From assembly GCF_002860345.1 (NCBI RefSeq), contig NZ_NMYC01000005.1, forward strand, positions 620,001 to 684,000: a stretch of 64,000 nucleotides of DNA, given 5' to 3'. Positions 25,886-33,236 of the stretch are shown in pieces. A program made the translations under genes and the position numbers. Every line of letters starts with the position of its first letter. The first letter of the stretch is position 1. The notes under the pieces are model-generated. The model did not search any database, was not told the origin of the DNA, and saw only the letters and a list, made by a program, of their open reading frames with translations. The DNA comes from Bifidobacterium anseris (GTDB taxonomy: Bacteria > Actinomycetota > Actinomycetes > Actinomycetales > Bifidobacteriaceae).

Positions 25886-26491
25886 TCGGTTCCGTCGGCG
25901 CAGATTTCGGGTACGGAGTTATCCATGGTTGGGGCGGATACGTCTGCGTGCCTTCTCTACGGGCCCGTTCTCATCCGGATCCAGGGTGGATTCGTTGACG
26001 TACGAGGGTTCGCGGGCACGTTTCCGCCCGTACCAAGGATGGGGCCGTATCGCTGCCCTCGCTCCGGGTACTTTCTCATCCGCGTCCCGGGCAGTTTGGT
26101 ATTCCTGATGCCTGCCTCAGGCACGAAATCATCCGCAGTTCGGGTGATTGTGTATCCGTGGACCTTCTCCGAGCACGCTTCCATCCGTGTCTTGGGCGGG
26201 CTAGGTTGCATGCGCTTATCTATAGGTACGTTTCCGCCCATATCAGGGATAAAGCCGTATCGCTGTGACTTTTCCGAACGCGGTTTCGTCCATGTTCTGG
26301 ATGATTCCGTGTGCTCGGCATCTGATTTGGGTACGGAGCCGCCCATGCCATGGGCGGCTCCGGATTCCTTCATCCTCTCCCGGTACGATTCGACCCATGC
26401 AGTGGATCAATCGGTCTCCGAGATGAAGGGCAGGGATACCGCAACGTCCATGATACGGATGGGACCGACGGCGTATGACGGCTCCCACCGT
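25886..26491. repeat. 105-bp tandem repeat array, about 5.8 diverged copies
   Basis: Copies begin at 25967, 26072, 26177, 26282 and 26387, each exactly 105 bases apart, with a partial copy before the first. Conserved landmarks per copy include xTCxTCCxxxTxxxGGG, GGxACGxxxCCGCCC and CCGTATCGCTG. The period equals 35 codons, and both strands stay open over much of the array, giving 35-residue repeats such as GTFPPxxxxxPYRC (plus) or GGNVPxN (minus). No start, ribosome site or known domain supports translation. It occupies the gap between gpmA and the 3' end of mcrC, at one edge of the AT-richer island. Confidence 0.8.
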
Positions 26492-26550
26492 CTGGTCATG
26501 AGCCGTCGGAGCAGTCAACTCCGCTGCCCATGTACACGATGGTCAAGATG

Positions 26551-28209
26551 CTATCGGGCGCTGTCGGGTGATGAGACCCTCTCGATTTCCCTCACCATCG
26601 CCTCAACATACTGTTGCTCGCGAGTCTGCATCCTCTCACGGTAGTCATCGTATGATTCGATCCCCGCCTGCCCGACATTGAGTCGATACACGGCGACACG
26701 CTTGGGTGCATCCTCCGGTCGTTTCGCTGATCCGCCGTGTAGAAGATCACAGCCGGTAAGCACATCCAGCTGCCTATCCGAGTATGCTTCGGCCACTTTC
26801 AAATCGGAGATCGGGTTAAGCTGGAAGGCGAGATTGGCGTCGAAGCGAAGCATATAGGCAAGCAGCTGCAGTCGATCATCGCGTTCCGGTGTGTCGCTCA
26901 TCTTGTACTTGGCATCCGCAACAACAATATTGTCTGTCCCATTGCGATAGTCGAGAAGGAAATCCGGGTACATGGTTTTCTTCCCGCCCTCTCCAACATA
27001 AGTGTGGTACCCATGCTCGCTGCTTGCATTGTCCGGGTGCTCGACTGCAATTATCTGCGGCAGATGATCGTGCAGCAGCACGTTGAGGTAGGACTCCCAC
27101 ATCCACGAGCAGTTGAAGAGAATGCCGTTCGGTGTGTACTCGCTCGATGATTCCGTGAACTCAACGCCGCGATTCGTCAGGATTTCGATGCACAGTCGCT
27201 GCAGCGTGCGGTAATCCTGATAAAACGGGTGGAGTACCGGCTTGCGTATGTTCTCGCTGATGATTTTTTGCCGCTCGTCCGACTCATAATGCGGCGTCGC
27301 CTGACGGATCTGCTCCACAGCCTTTCGTGTCTTCTGATCCTGATGCAGAATCCTGCGAGTGTCGGAATCCTGAGAATCAAGGAATTCGATGGTGTGCCGG
27401 ATGAGCTCCGTCACCGGATTGTCGGCGTCGAATTCGCGTGTGCTATAAGCGACCGATCCGAGAAACGGCGTGTTCTTGCGGATATGACGTGCCACATCGA
27501 TTCTTCCGCGCGGTCTTGGATCGTTATAGTATCGGCGGACGTACTGGCGGAAGATGCCCTTCGAGACGGCGTTCTTGAGGAATGACGGGAACATGAGTCG
27601 CAGCAGCATCGTCCATGCCGATTTCGGATTCGCGTCGAAATCGAGATTGAGCAGATTGAAGTGCAGCACGCGCTCCATCATGTAGTTGAAGAACCAGTCC
27701 TTGCCGATGTGAACCGGCCGGCCGTTCTCATCACGTGAGAAACGCGAGGAGATGGACATCTGGAAGGTGCCGTCGTTATTTCGGATTAGTCCCGCGATGT
27801 TCTGCGTATAAAGATGCAGCTTCGGACTGTTGACCCACGGGCCGTAACCCAGAACGTACTTGTCTCTGAGATCGGCGTTATGCTTCTCATCGCTGAAGTA
27901 GAACCAATGCCTGTTCTCCCGCACCTTGGTGTCGATGAGCTGGTGCTGGACGAAATCAATCTGCGATTGGGTAAGTCCCGGAGCCGCTGTGCTCTCTTGT
28001 GGGGATTCAACAGGTTCATCTTGCGCATCCGCAGATGTGATTGGGCCCTGCCTGAATGCTTCCTCGAGGGAGATGACCCCGTTTGAGATATCTGTTCTGG
28101 ATCTCTCTTCTTTTGAAGAGAGATCCAGAACAGAGTTGTCCGCAGCGAGATAGGAGAGATCACCACTATGGGAAATCCAGGGTTCCCACTCGTTTGGCTG
28201 AGTCATCAT
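26551..28209 (-). CDS. mcrC: McrC-family restriction endonuclease subunit
   Basis: 552 residues. The C-terminal half has a PD-(D/E)xK nuclease core with P415-D416 in YPDFLLD and D432-A-K434 in VVADAKYK, as in McrC. The centre has WMWESYLNVLL, typical of McrC proteins that bind McrB. It starts two bases after the mcrB stop with tandem ATGs, so translation is coupled. McrBC-type systems cleave foreign DNA carrying modified cytosine, using McrB for GTP-driven translocation. A perfect 20-bp inverted repeat lies inside the gene at 28091-28134, encoding residues 26-40. Composition is AT-richer than neighbours, suggesting transfer. Confidence 0.88.
   Translation of the reverse strand: MMTQPNEWEPWISHSGDLSYLAADNSVLDLSSKEERSRTDISNGVISLEEAFRQGPITSADAQDEPVESPQESTAAPGLTQSQIDFVQHQLIDTKVRENRHWFYFSDEKHNADLRDKYVLGYGPWVNSPKLHLYTQNIAGLIRNNDGTFQMSISSRFSRDENGRPVHIGKDWFFNYMMERVLHFNLLNLDFDANPKSAWTMLLRLMFPSFLKNAVSKGIFRQYVRRYYNDPRPRGRIDVARHIRKNTPFLGSVAYSTREFDADNPVTELIRHTIEFLDSQDSDTRRILHQDQKTRKAVEQIRQATPHYESDERQKIISENIRKPVLHPFYQDYRTLQRLCIEILTNRGVEFTESSSEYTPNGILFNCSWMWESYLNVLLHDHLPQIIAVEHPDNASSEHGYHTYVGEGGKKTMYPDFLLDYRNGTDNIVVADAKYKMSDTPERDDRLQLLAYMLRFDANLAFQLNPISDLKVAEAYSDRQLDVLTGCDLLHGGSAKRPEDAPKRVAVYRLNVGQAGIESYDDYRERMQTREQQYVEAMVREIERVSSPDSAR
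28091..28134. repeat. Perfect 20-bp inverted repeat inside mcrC
   Basis: The arms 28091-28110 and 28115-28134 are perfectly complementary and separated by TTTT. The element lies about 75-118 bases into the mcrC coding region and would form a very stable mRNA hairpin just after the coupled start. Confidence 0.9.
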
Positions 28210-28211
28210 GC

Positions 28212-29192
28212 CTATTCCTGATCATCCGATTCAGAAATCCCGGACTTGTACCAGATATCACTGAATCTACCAAGAGCGTTATCATCGGTCGAACCGCGAA
28301 GGTACTCGGTGAGCAGCGGTTTAACGCGGTTTTCCCATGTCTCGGCTTTTGCCTTGTTATATTCTTCAGGGTCATTGTTAGCTGCTTTGGCGAGATCCTG
28401 GAAGTAGGATGCACCGAGTTCATAGGATTCACCGAGACCATCGGTCTCACGAATCTCCTTGTTGATGGCATCCATGAGCTTTGCCATTTTCTGGTAGCTG
28501 TTCGTCGTGATGTCGAAATCCTCACGCATCTCACGGCTGTTTTCAGCACTGATGTTGATGAAGTTGAAGCGACGGCGCATAGCGAAGTCGAATGAGTCGA
28601 CGCTTCGATCGATATCGTTCATCGTGCCGATAATCGTTACGTTCTCCGGAATGGTGAACTTTCCACCATCAAGATAGCGCTGGGCGAAGGTCTCTCCATC
28701 CGCCAACTCGACTTGATGCATATTGGCGTACTGCGTGTCGATGCCAACTTCCCGGTATCCGCCATCCAGAAGGAAGAACAGCTCGCCGAAGATGTTCGAG
28801 ACATCGCCGCGGTTGATTTCGTCGATGATGAAGTAGTAACGATTATTCTGATCATTGCGTGCATTCGCACAGAACTCCATAAAGGTTCCTGCCTGCAGAG
28901 AGAAGCCGTTGCCTTTCGGATTTGGACGAAGCCCTTCCACGAAGTCCGTGTAGTCATAGCTCGGATGGAACTGCACGAAGCGGAAGCGAGAACGATCATC
29001 TGATTGTGCCGCTCGTAGTCGTTCGACCATCATTTCCTGAGTGAAGTCAGCACCATATTCCTTGCCGTCGATGAGTTCCGTGACAGCCTTGAGCACGCCA
29101 AAAGTCTTGCCGGTGCCGGGCGCTCCGTGGAAGATGAGATTAGTGTGGTTGAGGTCAGCTTTCTCGATGTTCTCTTTAATTGAGACCGTCAT
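28212..29192 (-). CDS. mcrB: McrB-like AAA+ GTPase, short form
   Basis: 326 residues. Walker A GAPGTGKT is at 23-30, Walker B FIIDEINRGD at about 121-130, the McrB signature MNDIDRS at 191-197 and an arginine finger region AMRRRF at 204-209. These define the McrB branch of AAA+ proteins, which use GTP. E. coli McrB is longer because of an N-terminal DNA-recognition domain of about 160 residues; here the AAA+ domain begins almost immediately. The missing function may be provided by the 206-residue protein encoded just upstream, whose gene overlaps this one by 17 bases. Confidence 0.9.
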   Translation of the reverse strand: MTVSIKENIEKADLNHTNLIFHGAPGTGKTFGVLKAVTELIDGKEYGADFTQEMMVERLRAAQSDDRSRFRFVQFHPSYDYTDFVEGLRPNPKGNGFSLQAGTFMEFCANARNDQNNRYYFIIDEINRGDVSNIFGELFFLLDGGYREVGIDTQYANMHQVELADGETFAQRYLDGGKFTIPENVTIIGTMNDIDRSVDSFDFAMRRRFNFINISAENSREMREDFDITTNSYQKMAKLMDAINKEIRETDGLGESYELGASYFQDLAKAANNDPEEYNKAKAETWENRVKPLLTEYLRGSTDDNALGRFSDIWYKSGISESDDQE

Positions 29193-29796
29193 GCTGCTCT
29201 CCCGCTTGAAAAAAGTTGTAGATATCGATCAGGCGATGGTAAAGGTTTTGCAGTGCAGGCATAGTGTCTGGATTATCCAGTTCGTCCTTGTCGATTCCAA
29301 GATCCTTGATTGATGCGTAATCTTTATCGTTGAGGGGATAAAGCTTGATGGTTGAGACGTAGTCCGCATAGTTGTCGGCATCTTCTTTGGGTGCGGCACA
29401 TGCCTGGAATCCGGTGACTTCCGTCTTGTCATCATTGAAACTGGCAAGGATGTTGATCCATGTGGCATTGACGTTGATGTAGGTGCTTCGGGTGGTGTTG
29501 ATCGCGGTGAACTGCCCCACGAAGTGCATGTTGAGTGTGACGTCAGGGGTGAGTTGCTCCCACCCCAGTTGAAGATCGATGCCGCAATTCTCCTTGACGG
29601 CTTCGATGAAAGCGGTGTTTTCGAAACGCTCGCCGTGGCTGTCGGAGTAGTTCTGCTGCGGTGCGAGGCTCTCGCCGTGTGCCTTCCTTTGTGCTTCCAG
29701 ATGGGCATATTCCTTGAACACCACAAGTGCCAAGCGAAGCTTGCGATAGCGGTCTTCGAGCGTATCCATGCCGGTTGTAACTTCAGCTGTAGTCAT
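29176..29796 (-). CDS. Unknown protein at head of McrBC operon, candidate recognition subunit
   Basis: 206 residues; I recognise no family. It is soluble, with a helical, charged first third (LEDRYRKLRLALVVFKEYAHLEAQRK) and a mixed alpha/beta remainder containing several aromatic residues (for example DLQLGWEQLTPDV and YINVNATWINILASF). AAAGGAG precedes the ATG. Its 3' end overlaps mcrB by 17 bases, so the three genes form one tightly coupled operon. Its size and position match what the short McrB lacks, so it may bind modified DNA, but this is inference only. It could equally be a regulatory or anti-toxicity protein. Confidence 0.7.
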   Translation of the reverse strand: MTTAEVTTGMDTLEDRYRKLRLALVVFKEYAHLEAQRKAHGESLAPQQNYSDSHGERFENTAFIEAVKENCGIDLQLGWEQLTPDVTLNMHFVGQFTAINTTRSTYINVNATWINILASFNDDKTEVTGFQACAAPKEDADNYADYVSTIKLYPLNDKDYASIKDLGIDKDELDNPDTMPALQNLYHRLIDIYNFFQAGEQHDGLN

Positions 29797-29977
29797 TTCC
29801 CTACTCCTTTGTGTTGTCGGTTAACCATACATATTAGTGCAATTTTCTAATTTTGCATGTGGCGCCGTGTCATCGGGGCTGTTGCGTTCGAGACGACGTG
29901 TCATATTGCGATTCGCGAGGATAACGCCCATTGCTGATTCCGGCGCCGAGTCGACATCCTGCGCATGACGAGGATCA

Positions 29978-30017
29978 CGCACAACGGCGAAATACGAGCG
30001 TATTTCGCCGTTGTGCG
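29978..30017. repeat. Perfect 19-bp palindrome, copy 1
   Basis: CGCACAACGGCGAAATACG (29978-29996) and its complement (29999-30017) are separated by AG. It is a near copy of the element at 30154-30191. Confidence 0.9.
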
Positions 30018-30153
30018 CGCGGGCTTCCGAGATGGATTGAGAATATCACACAAATGCGAACATGTCAGTCAGAAATAGAATTAGAATCAAACAAAATAAA
30101 TCAGAACCGCGCAAAAACAGCGCAGATTGACGCCCCTCCGAGGACTGCAGAAT

Positions 30154-30191
30154 GCACAACGGCGAAATACGCCCGTAATTCGCCGTTGTGC
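30154..30191. repeat. 18-bp palindrome, copy 2
   Basis: GCACAACGGCGAAATACG (30154-30171) pairs with CGTAATTCGCCGTTGTGC (30174-30191) with one mismatch and a CC centre. Flanking GAGGA and GCGCG segments resemble copy 1, so the unit was duplicated. Confidence 0.88.
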
Positions 30192-30348
30192 GCGACATCT
30201 GCCGATCAATCAGCCGCCAGAACATGCCATACTACGATTCATTCCTTGCAGCCCACAGAGCATTCCGCCACCCACTCCCGCGCACATGACCTATATTGTG
30301 CCTCAGTCAGCCAGAACATCAGCGCACAGCGCACCCAAGGAGGCGCCC

Positions 30349-30914
30349 ATGAACATCACGATCTTCGGCCACGGCAATCTCGCCACCGCAGTCGGCAAGA
30401 ACTTCGAGCTCGCCGGCAACACCGTGCAGTACATCACCCACGAGAAGGTGTAACGCTTGGCGACATCGTCGTGCTCGGCGTCCCGTACCAGGCGTTCGAC
30501 GACATCACCGACCGCTACCGCGACCAGCTGAACTCGCGGATCATCGTCGACGCGACCAACCCGATCGACTTCGAGACCTTCAAGCTGCTCCTTCCCGCGG
30601 ACATGTCTGCGTCACTCCAGCTCAAGATGAGGATTCCGGACGCGGACATCATCAAGGCGTTCAACACGACGACCGCGGTCAGCCTGAACGCGGGCACGAT
30701 GGCCGACGGCAAGCCCGCGCAGGTGCTCATGGCCGGTGACAGCGACGCCGCCAAGAAGTCGCTCGCCAAGGCGCTCGACGGCAGCCCGCTCGAGGTCATC
30801 GACGCCGGTGACATCGCTGAGGCGCGCGACATGGAGGCGCTCGGGCGCCTGCAGCTGCGCATGATGTTCGCGAAGCAGATCGGCTTCGACGGCGGCTTCC
30901 GCATGGTCAAGTGA
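30349..30914 (+). pseudogene. NADPH-F420 reductase-like Rossmann protein, frameshifted
   Basis: The start has AAGGAGG and encodes MNITIFGHGNLATAVGKNFE, the dinucleotide-binding start of the F420-dependent NADP reductase/NADP oxidoreductase family. This frame stops at 30453 after THEKV. The rest of the family sequence resumes at once in another frame as GVTLGDIVVLGVPYQ and continues without interruption to FDGGFRMVK at 30914. Joined, the pieces give a full-length ~189-residue protein with no missing block, so a single one-base loss near 30440-30450 explains the break. It is either a recent inactivation or a sequencing error. Confidence 0.75.
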
Positions 30915-30917
30915 GCG

Positions 30918-31403
30918 GTGACGACCATGACCAAACTGCCACCGATCGAGAAGATTCCCGAAGCGTGGACGGCCATCGCGGACGGCCATGTCCGGCTCGA
31001 GCCCGACGCTGGCCGCGCGCTCGTCGAGTCCTCCAACGAGGCGAAGACGTACACCGTCACGTTCGACGGCGACACGTACACGTCCAACGACAACGCCACC
31101 TACTGGCAGGGTTACGCCGGCTACCCGATCATCGCCGTGCTCATGCTGCGGGGTCGGCTTCCGCTCGACGGCTCGCTCTCTGAACAGTTCAGGGACGTCG
31201 ACTGGAAGTCAATCAACGACCGATTCAAGCGGGACTACGCGGGTGCGCTCGACGAGGTCATCAGCGAACGCGGACTCGACAAAGACAGAGTCACCGCGGC
31301 GATGACGCTCGCGTACGACGACCTCAAGGAACTGCCGCTCACAATCAAGCGCGGATCAGTGCGGCCGCCCAAGTCAACGAAGACGTCAACGAAGACGAAG
31401 TAG
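30918..31403 (+). CDS. Conserved hypothetical protein
   Basis: 161 residues from the GTG at 30918, or 158 from the ATG at 30927. I do not recognise a domain. It is soluble; a central hydrophobic patch (YAGYPIIAVLMLRGRLP) is preceded by a short strand-rich segment (TYTVTFDGDTYTSNDN) and followed by a helical charged region. The tail is Lys/Thr-rich (KSTKTSTKTK). It starts three bases after the broken reductase frame and is probably in the same unit. Nothing in the context points to a function. Confidence 0.6.
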   Translation: MTTMTKLPPIEKIPEAWTAIADGHVRLEPDAGRALVESSNEAKTYTVTFDGDTYTSNDNATYWQGYAGYPIIAVLMLRGRLPLDGSLSEQFRDVDWKSINDRFKRDYAGALDEVISERGLDKDRVTAAMTLAYDDLKELPLTIKRGSVRPPKSTKTSTKTK

Positions 31404-32759
31404 TCACTCCTCGCTCACGTCGTCCTTCATGACCGGCTCGCCGGCGAGATACCGGTCATGAAGAGCCTTCTGCTGGTTGAACATCGCGCGCATCATGATG
31501 TGCGCGTCCTCCAGTCCGAGGTGCCGCTCGCTCTCGCCCTGGTCGAGCGTGAGCGGCTCTCCGTCCGCGCCGGCCACCGCGCGCTCGCGGTCATCACCCA
31601 GCGCGCCGTATCTGCGCGCGTAGTCGTCGAGCCGGAATCCGCGGAACCGGTAGTCGTCGCTGTGCACGCCCACCTTGCGCGAGTCGAGAATCCGGATGTC
31701 TCCCGCGCGCACTGCCTCCGCGAACCCCGCGCAGTTGCCGGTGAGGAACTTCTTCTCGAAATTCGCGCTGTGCGCCACCATGACCGCGCCGGAAAGCGCG
31801 TCCATCACCTCGCGCTGCGCAGCGAGGTCCTCCTGGAACGGCACGAGTCCGGCGAGCGACTCCGCGGTGATGCCGTTGAGTTCGACGGTGGCCTCACGCA
31901 GTCCGAGAGCCGCGCGCTCTATACTCACGCCGTACTGCTCGCGGTGTGCGTCGAATCCGCGGCCGCCGGTCATGTCGAACCGCTCCCAGCCGGCGTCCAC
32001 GATGTAGTCGGACGCCGGCGAGAGTCCCGTCGTCTCCAGATCGATTCCGACGAGCACGCCGGCGGTCGGGTGCGCGCCGTACTCGGTGACGAGCGACTCC
32101 TCGAGCGTCATGCCGTCGCTCACGCGGTGTTCGACGGCGGTGCGCACATCCTGCACGTCGCGGTTCTGCAGTTCGGCGATCTCCTCGTAGATCAGCCATG
32201 GCTTGCGCATCTCCCACGGCTTGAACCGTGGCATCGGCTGCTTCGTGTACGGCGTGCGCGGCGGCTGCGGTCCGGTGACCGACTCGCGGATGCGCGCGGC
32301 GGTCTCCTCGCCGACTTCGCGCGCGAGCCAGTCGAGCTCGTCGTGCGCATCGCGCAGCTGCCAAGTGAGCAGACGGAGCGCATCAGCGCTCGGCAATGCA
32401 TCCATGTCCGCCGGCGTGCGTGCAGCGTACCACACGCGCTCCATCGTGTGCGCGAGTGAGGCGCTCTGATGCCAACGTCGGAACGTCTGCGCATACAGCT
32501 GTTCCGCGTCGGCGTGGAGCGGGTCGGCGGCGTTCTGCATCGGCTGGCCTTCGATTGAGATGCGCAGCGGTTCGTTGGACACGACCGTGAGCACATCGCG
32601 CACGTCCACACCGAGGTTGAGCAGATCGTCGGTGAGGAACACCGACGCGCCGCCGACTGCGCGCGCCCACACGTCCGCATCCGCCTGCGTGGCGCTCGCG
32701 AGTCGCTCGAAATATGCGAATCCCGCATCCGTGCGCGCGATGATGTTCCTGAATTCCAT
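31404..32759 (-). CDS. DEDD-type 3'-5' exonuclease domain protein
   Basis: 451 residues from the ATG at 32759, which has GAGGAG upstream; the longer frame has no start signal. The C-terminal half carries a DnaQ-like exonuclease: Exo I is VGIDLETTGLSP, Exo II is VMVAHSANFEKKFL and Exo III is LGLEDAHIMMRAM, with the four acidic residues and a histidine in the right order. The N-terminal ~230 residues are helical and unfamiliar. Such proteins act in DNA repair or RNA turnover. It is convergent with the hypothetical gene to its left and divergent from oleate hydratase to its right. Confidence 0.83.
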   Translation of the reverse strand: MEFRNIIARTDAGFAYFERLASATQADADVWARAVGGASVFLTDDLLNLGVDVRDVLTVVSNEPLRISIEGQPMQNAADPLHADAEQLYAQTFRRWHQSASLAHTMERVWYAARTPADMDALPSADALRLLTWQLRDAHDELDWLAREVGEETAARIRESVTGPQPPRTPYTKQPMPRFKPWEMRKPWLIYEEIAELQNRDVQDVRTAVEHRVSDGMTLEESLVTEYGAHPTAGVLVGIDLETTGLSPASDYIVDAGWERFDMTGGRGFDAHREQYGVSIERAALGLREATVELNGITAESLAGLVPFQEDLAAQREVMDALSGAVMVAHSANFEKKFLTGNCAGFAEAVRAGDIRILDSRKVGVHSDDYRFRGFRLDDYARRYGALGDDRERAVAGADGEPLTLDQGESERHLGLEDAHIMMRAMFNQQKALHDRYLAGEPVMKDDVSEE

Positions 32760-32832
32760 TGCTGACTCCTCGACCGGTTGATTGACTGTATCCAGCCTAC
32801 CCGCAGCCTCCCGTGCGCGGATGTGTGGTCGT

Positions 32833-32870
32833 GCACAACTCGATATTTCGACCGTATTCTCGAGTTGTGC
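32833..32870. repeat. GCACAACTCGA palindrome, copy 1
   Basis: GCACAACTCGA at the left pairs with TCGAGTTGTGC at the right across 16 bases. Confidence 0.85.
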
Positions 32871-32904
32871 GTGCTTGTTGATTGAGCATCCGCTGGTTTT
32901 GTTC

Positions 32905-32943
32905 GCACAACTCGAGGAATCTGCATGTTCTCTTGAGTTGTGC
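32905..32943. repeat. GCACAACTCGA palindrome, copy 2
   Basis: GCACAACTCGAG pairs with CTTGAGTTGTGC with one G-T type mismatch; 39 bases long. Confidence 0.85.
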
Positions 32944-32956
32944 GTGAATCGAAAAA

Positions 32957-32994
32957 GCACAACTCAAGAATACGGACGAAATACCGAGTTGTGC
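32957..32994. repeat. GCACAACTCGA palindrome, copy 3
   Basis: GCACAACTC pairs with GAGTTGTGC-type right arm; its interior is close to the reverse complement of copy 1 (AAGAATACGG versus CCGTATTCT), so it is inverted relative to it. Confidence 0.85.
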
Positions 32995-33236
32995 GAAGAT
33001 GGGCAGGAGGGAAGGGAGGTGAAGAGAGGAGGAAGAAGAGGGGTGAAGGATGAGGGGGAGCGGCGCGCGAGTGCGGTCGTGCATGCTGCACTTTGGCGAG
33101 AAAAGGCCGGCAACCTTGCTAACAGCATAGATTCCACACGGCGAGAGGGAATAGACGGACAATAGGAGACGGAGCGTCGGCAAGATGACGCGTGAATCAG
33201 CAACCGTCGTGGAACGAACCGCGCGAAGGAGGAACC

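Larger units (their letters stand above)
29797..30348. other. AT-richer divergent gap with two large palindromes
   Basis: About 550 bases between the restriction operon and the next rightward gene, with no supported reading frame. It holds two copies of a GCACAACGGCGAAATACG palindrome and an A-rich stretch near 30060-30110. The promoter of the restriction operon must lie at its left end. Confidence 0.6.
32760..33236. other. Divergent gap with three palindromes and a purine tract
   Basis: About 475 bases with no supported gene. It holds three copies of a GCACAACT...AGTTGTGC palindrome (32833-32994) and an almost pure purine run (33000-33060). Promoters for the exonuclease and oleate hydratase genes must lie here. 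Confidence 0.6.

Noticed and set aside
25799-26644. A 281-codon open frame across the 105-bp array
   Set aside because: No ribosome-binding site or start context, and it overlaps mcrC. The array is also open on the other strand, which the 105-bp (35-codon) period can produce without coding.
30349-30453. Programmed frameshift in the reductase-like gene
   Set aside because: No slippery heptamer, no downstream pseudoknot-like stem was seen, and the family is not known for recoding; a simple one-base loss is more likely.
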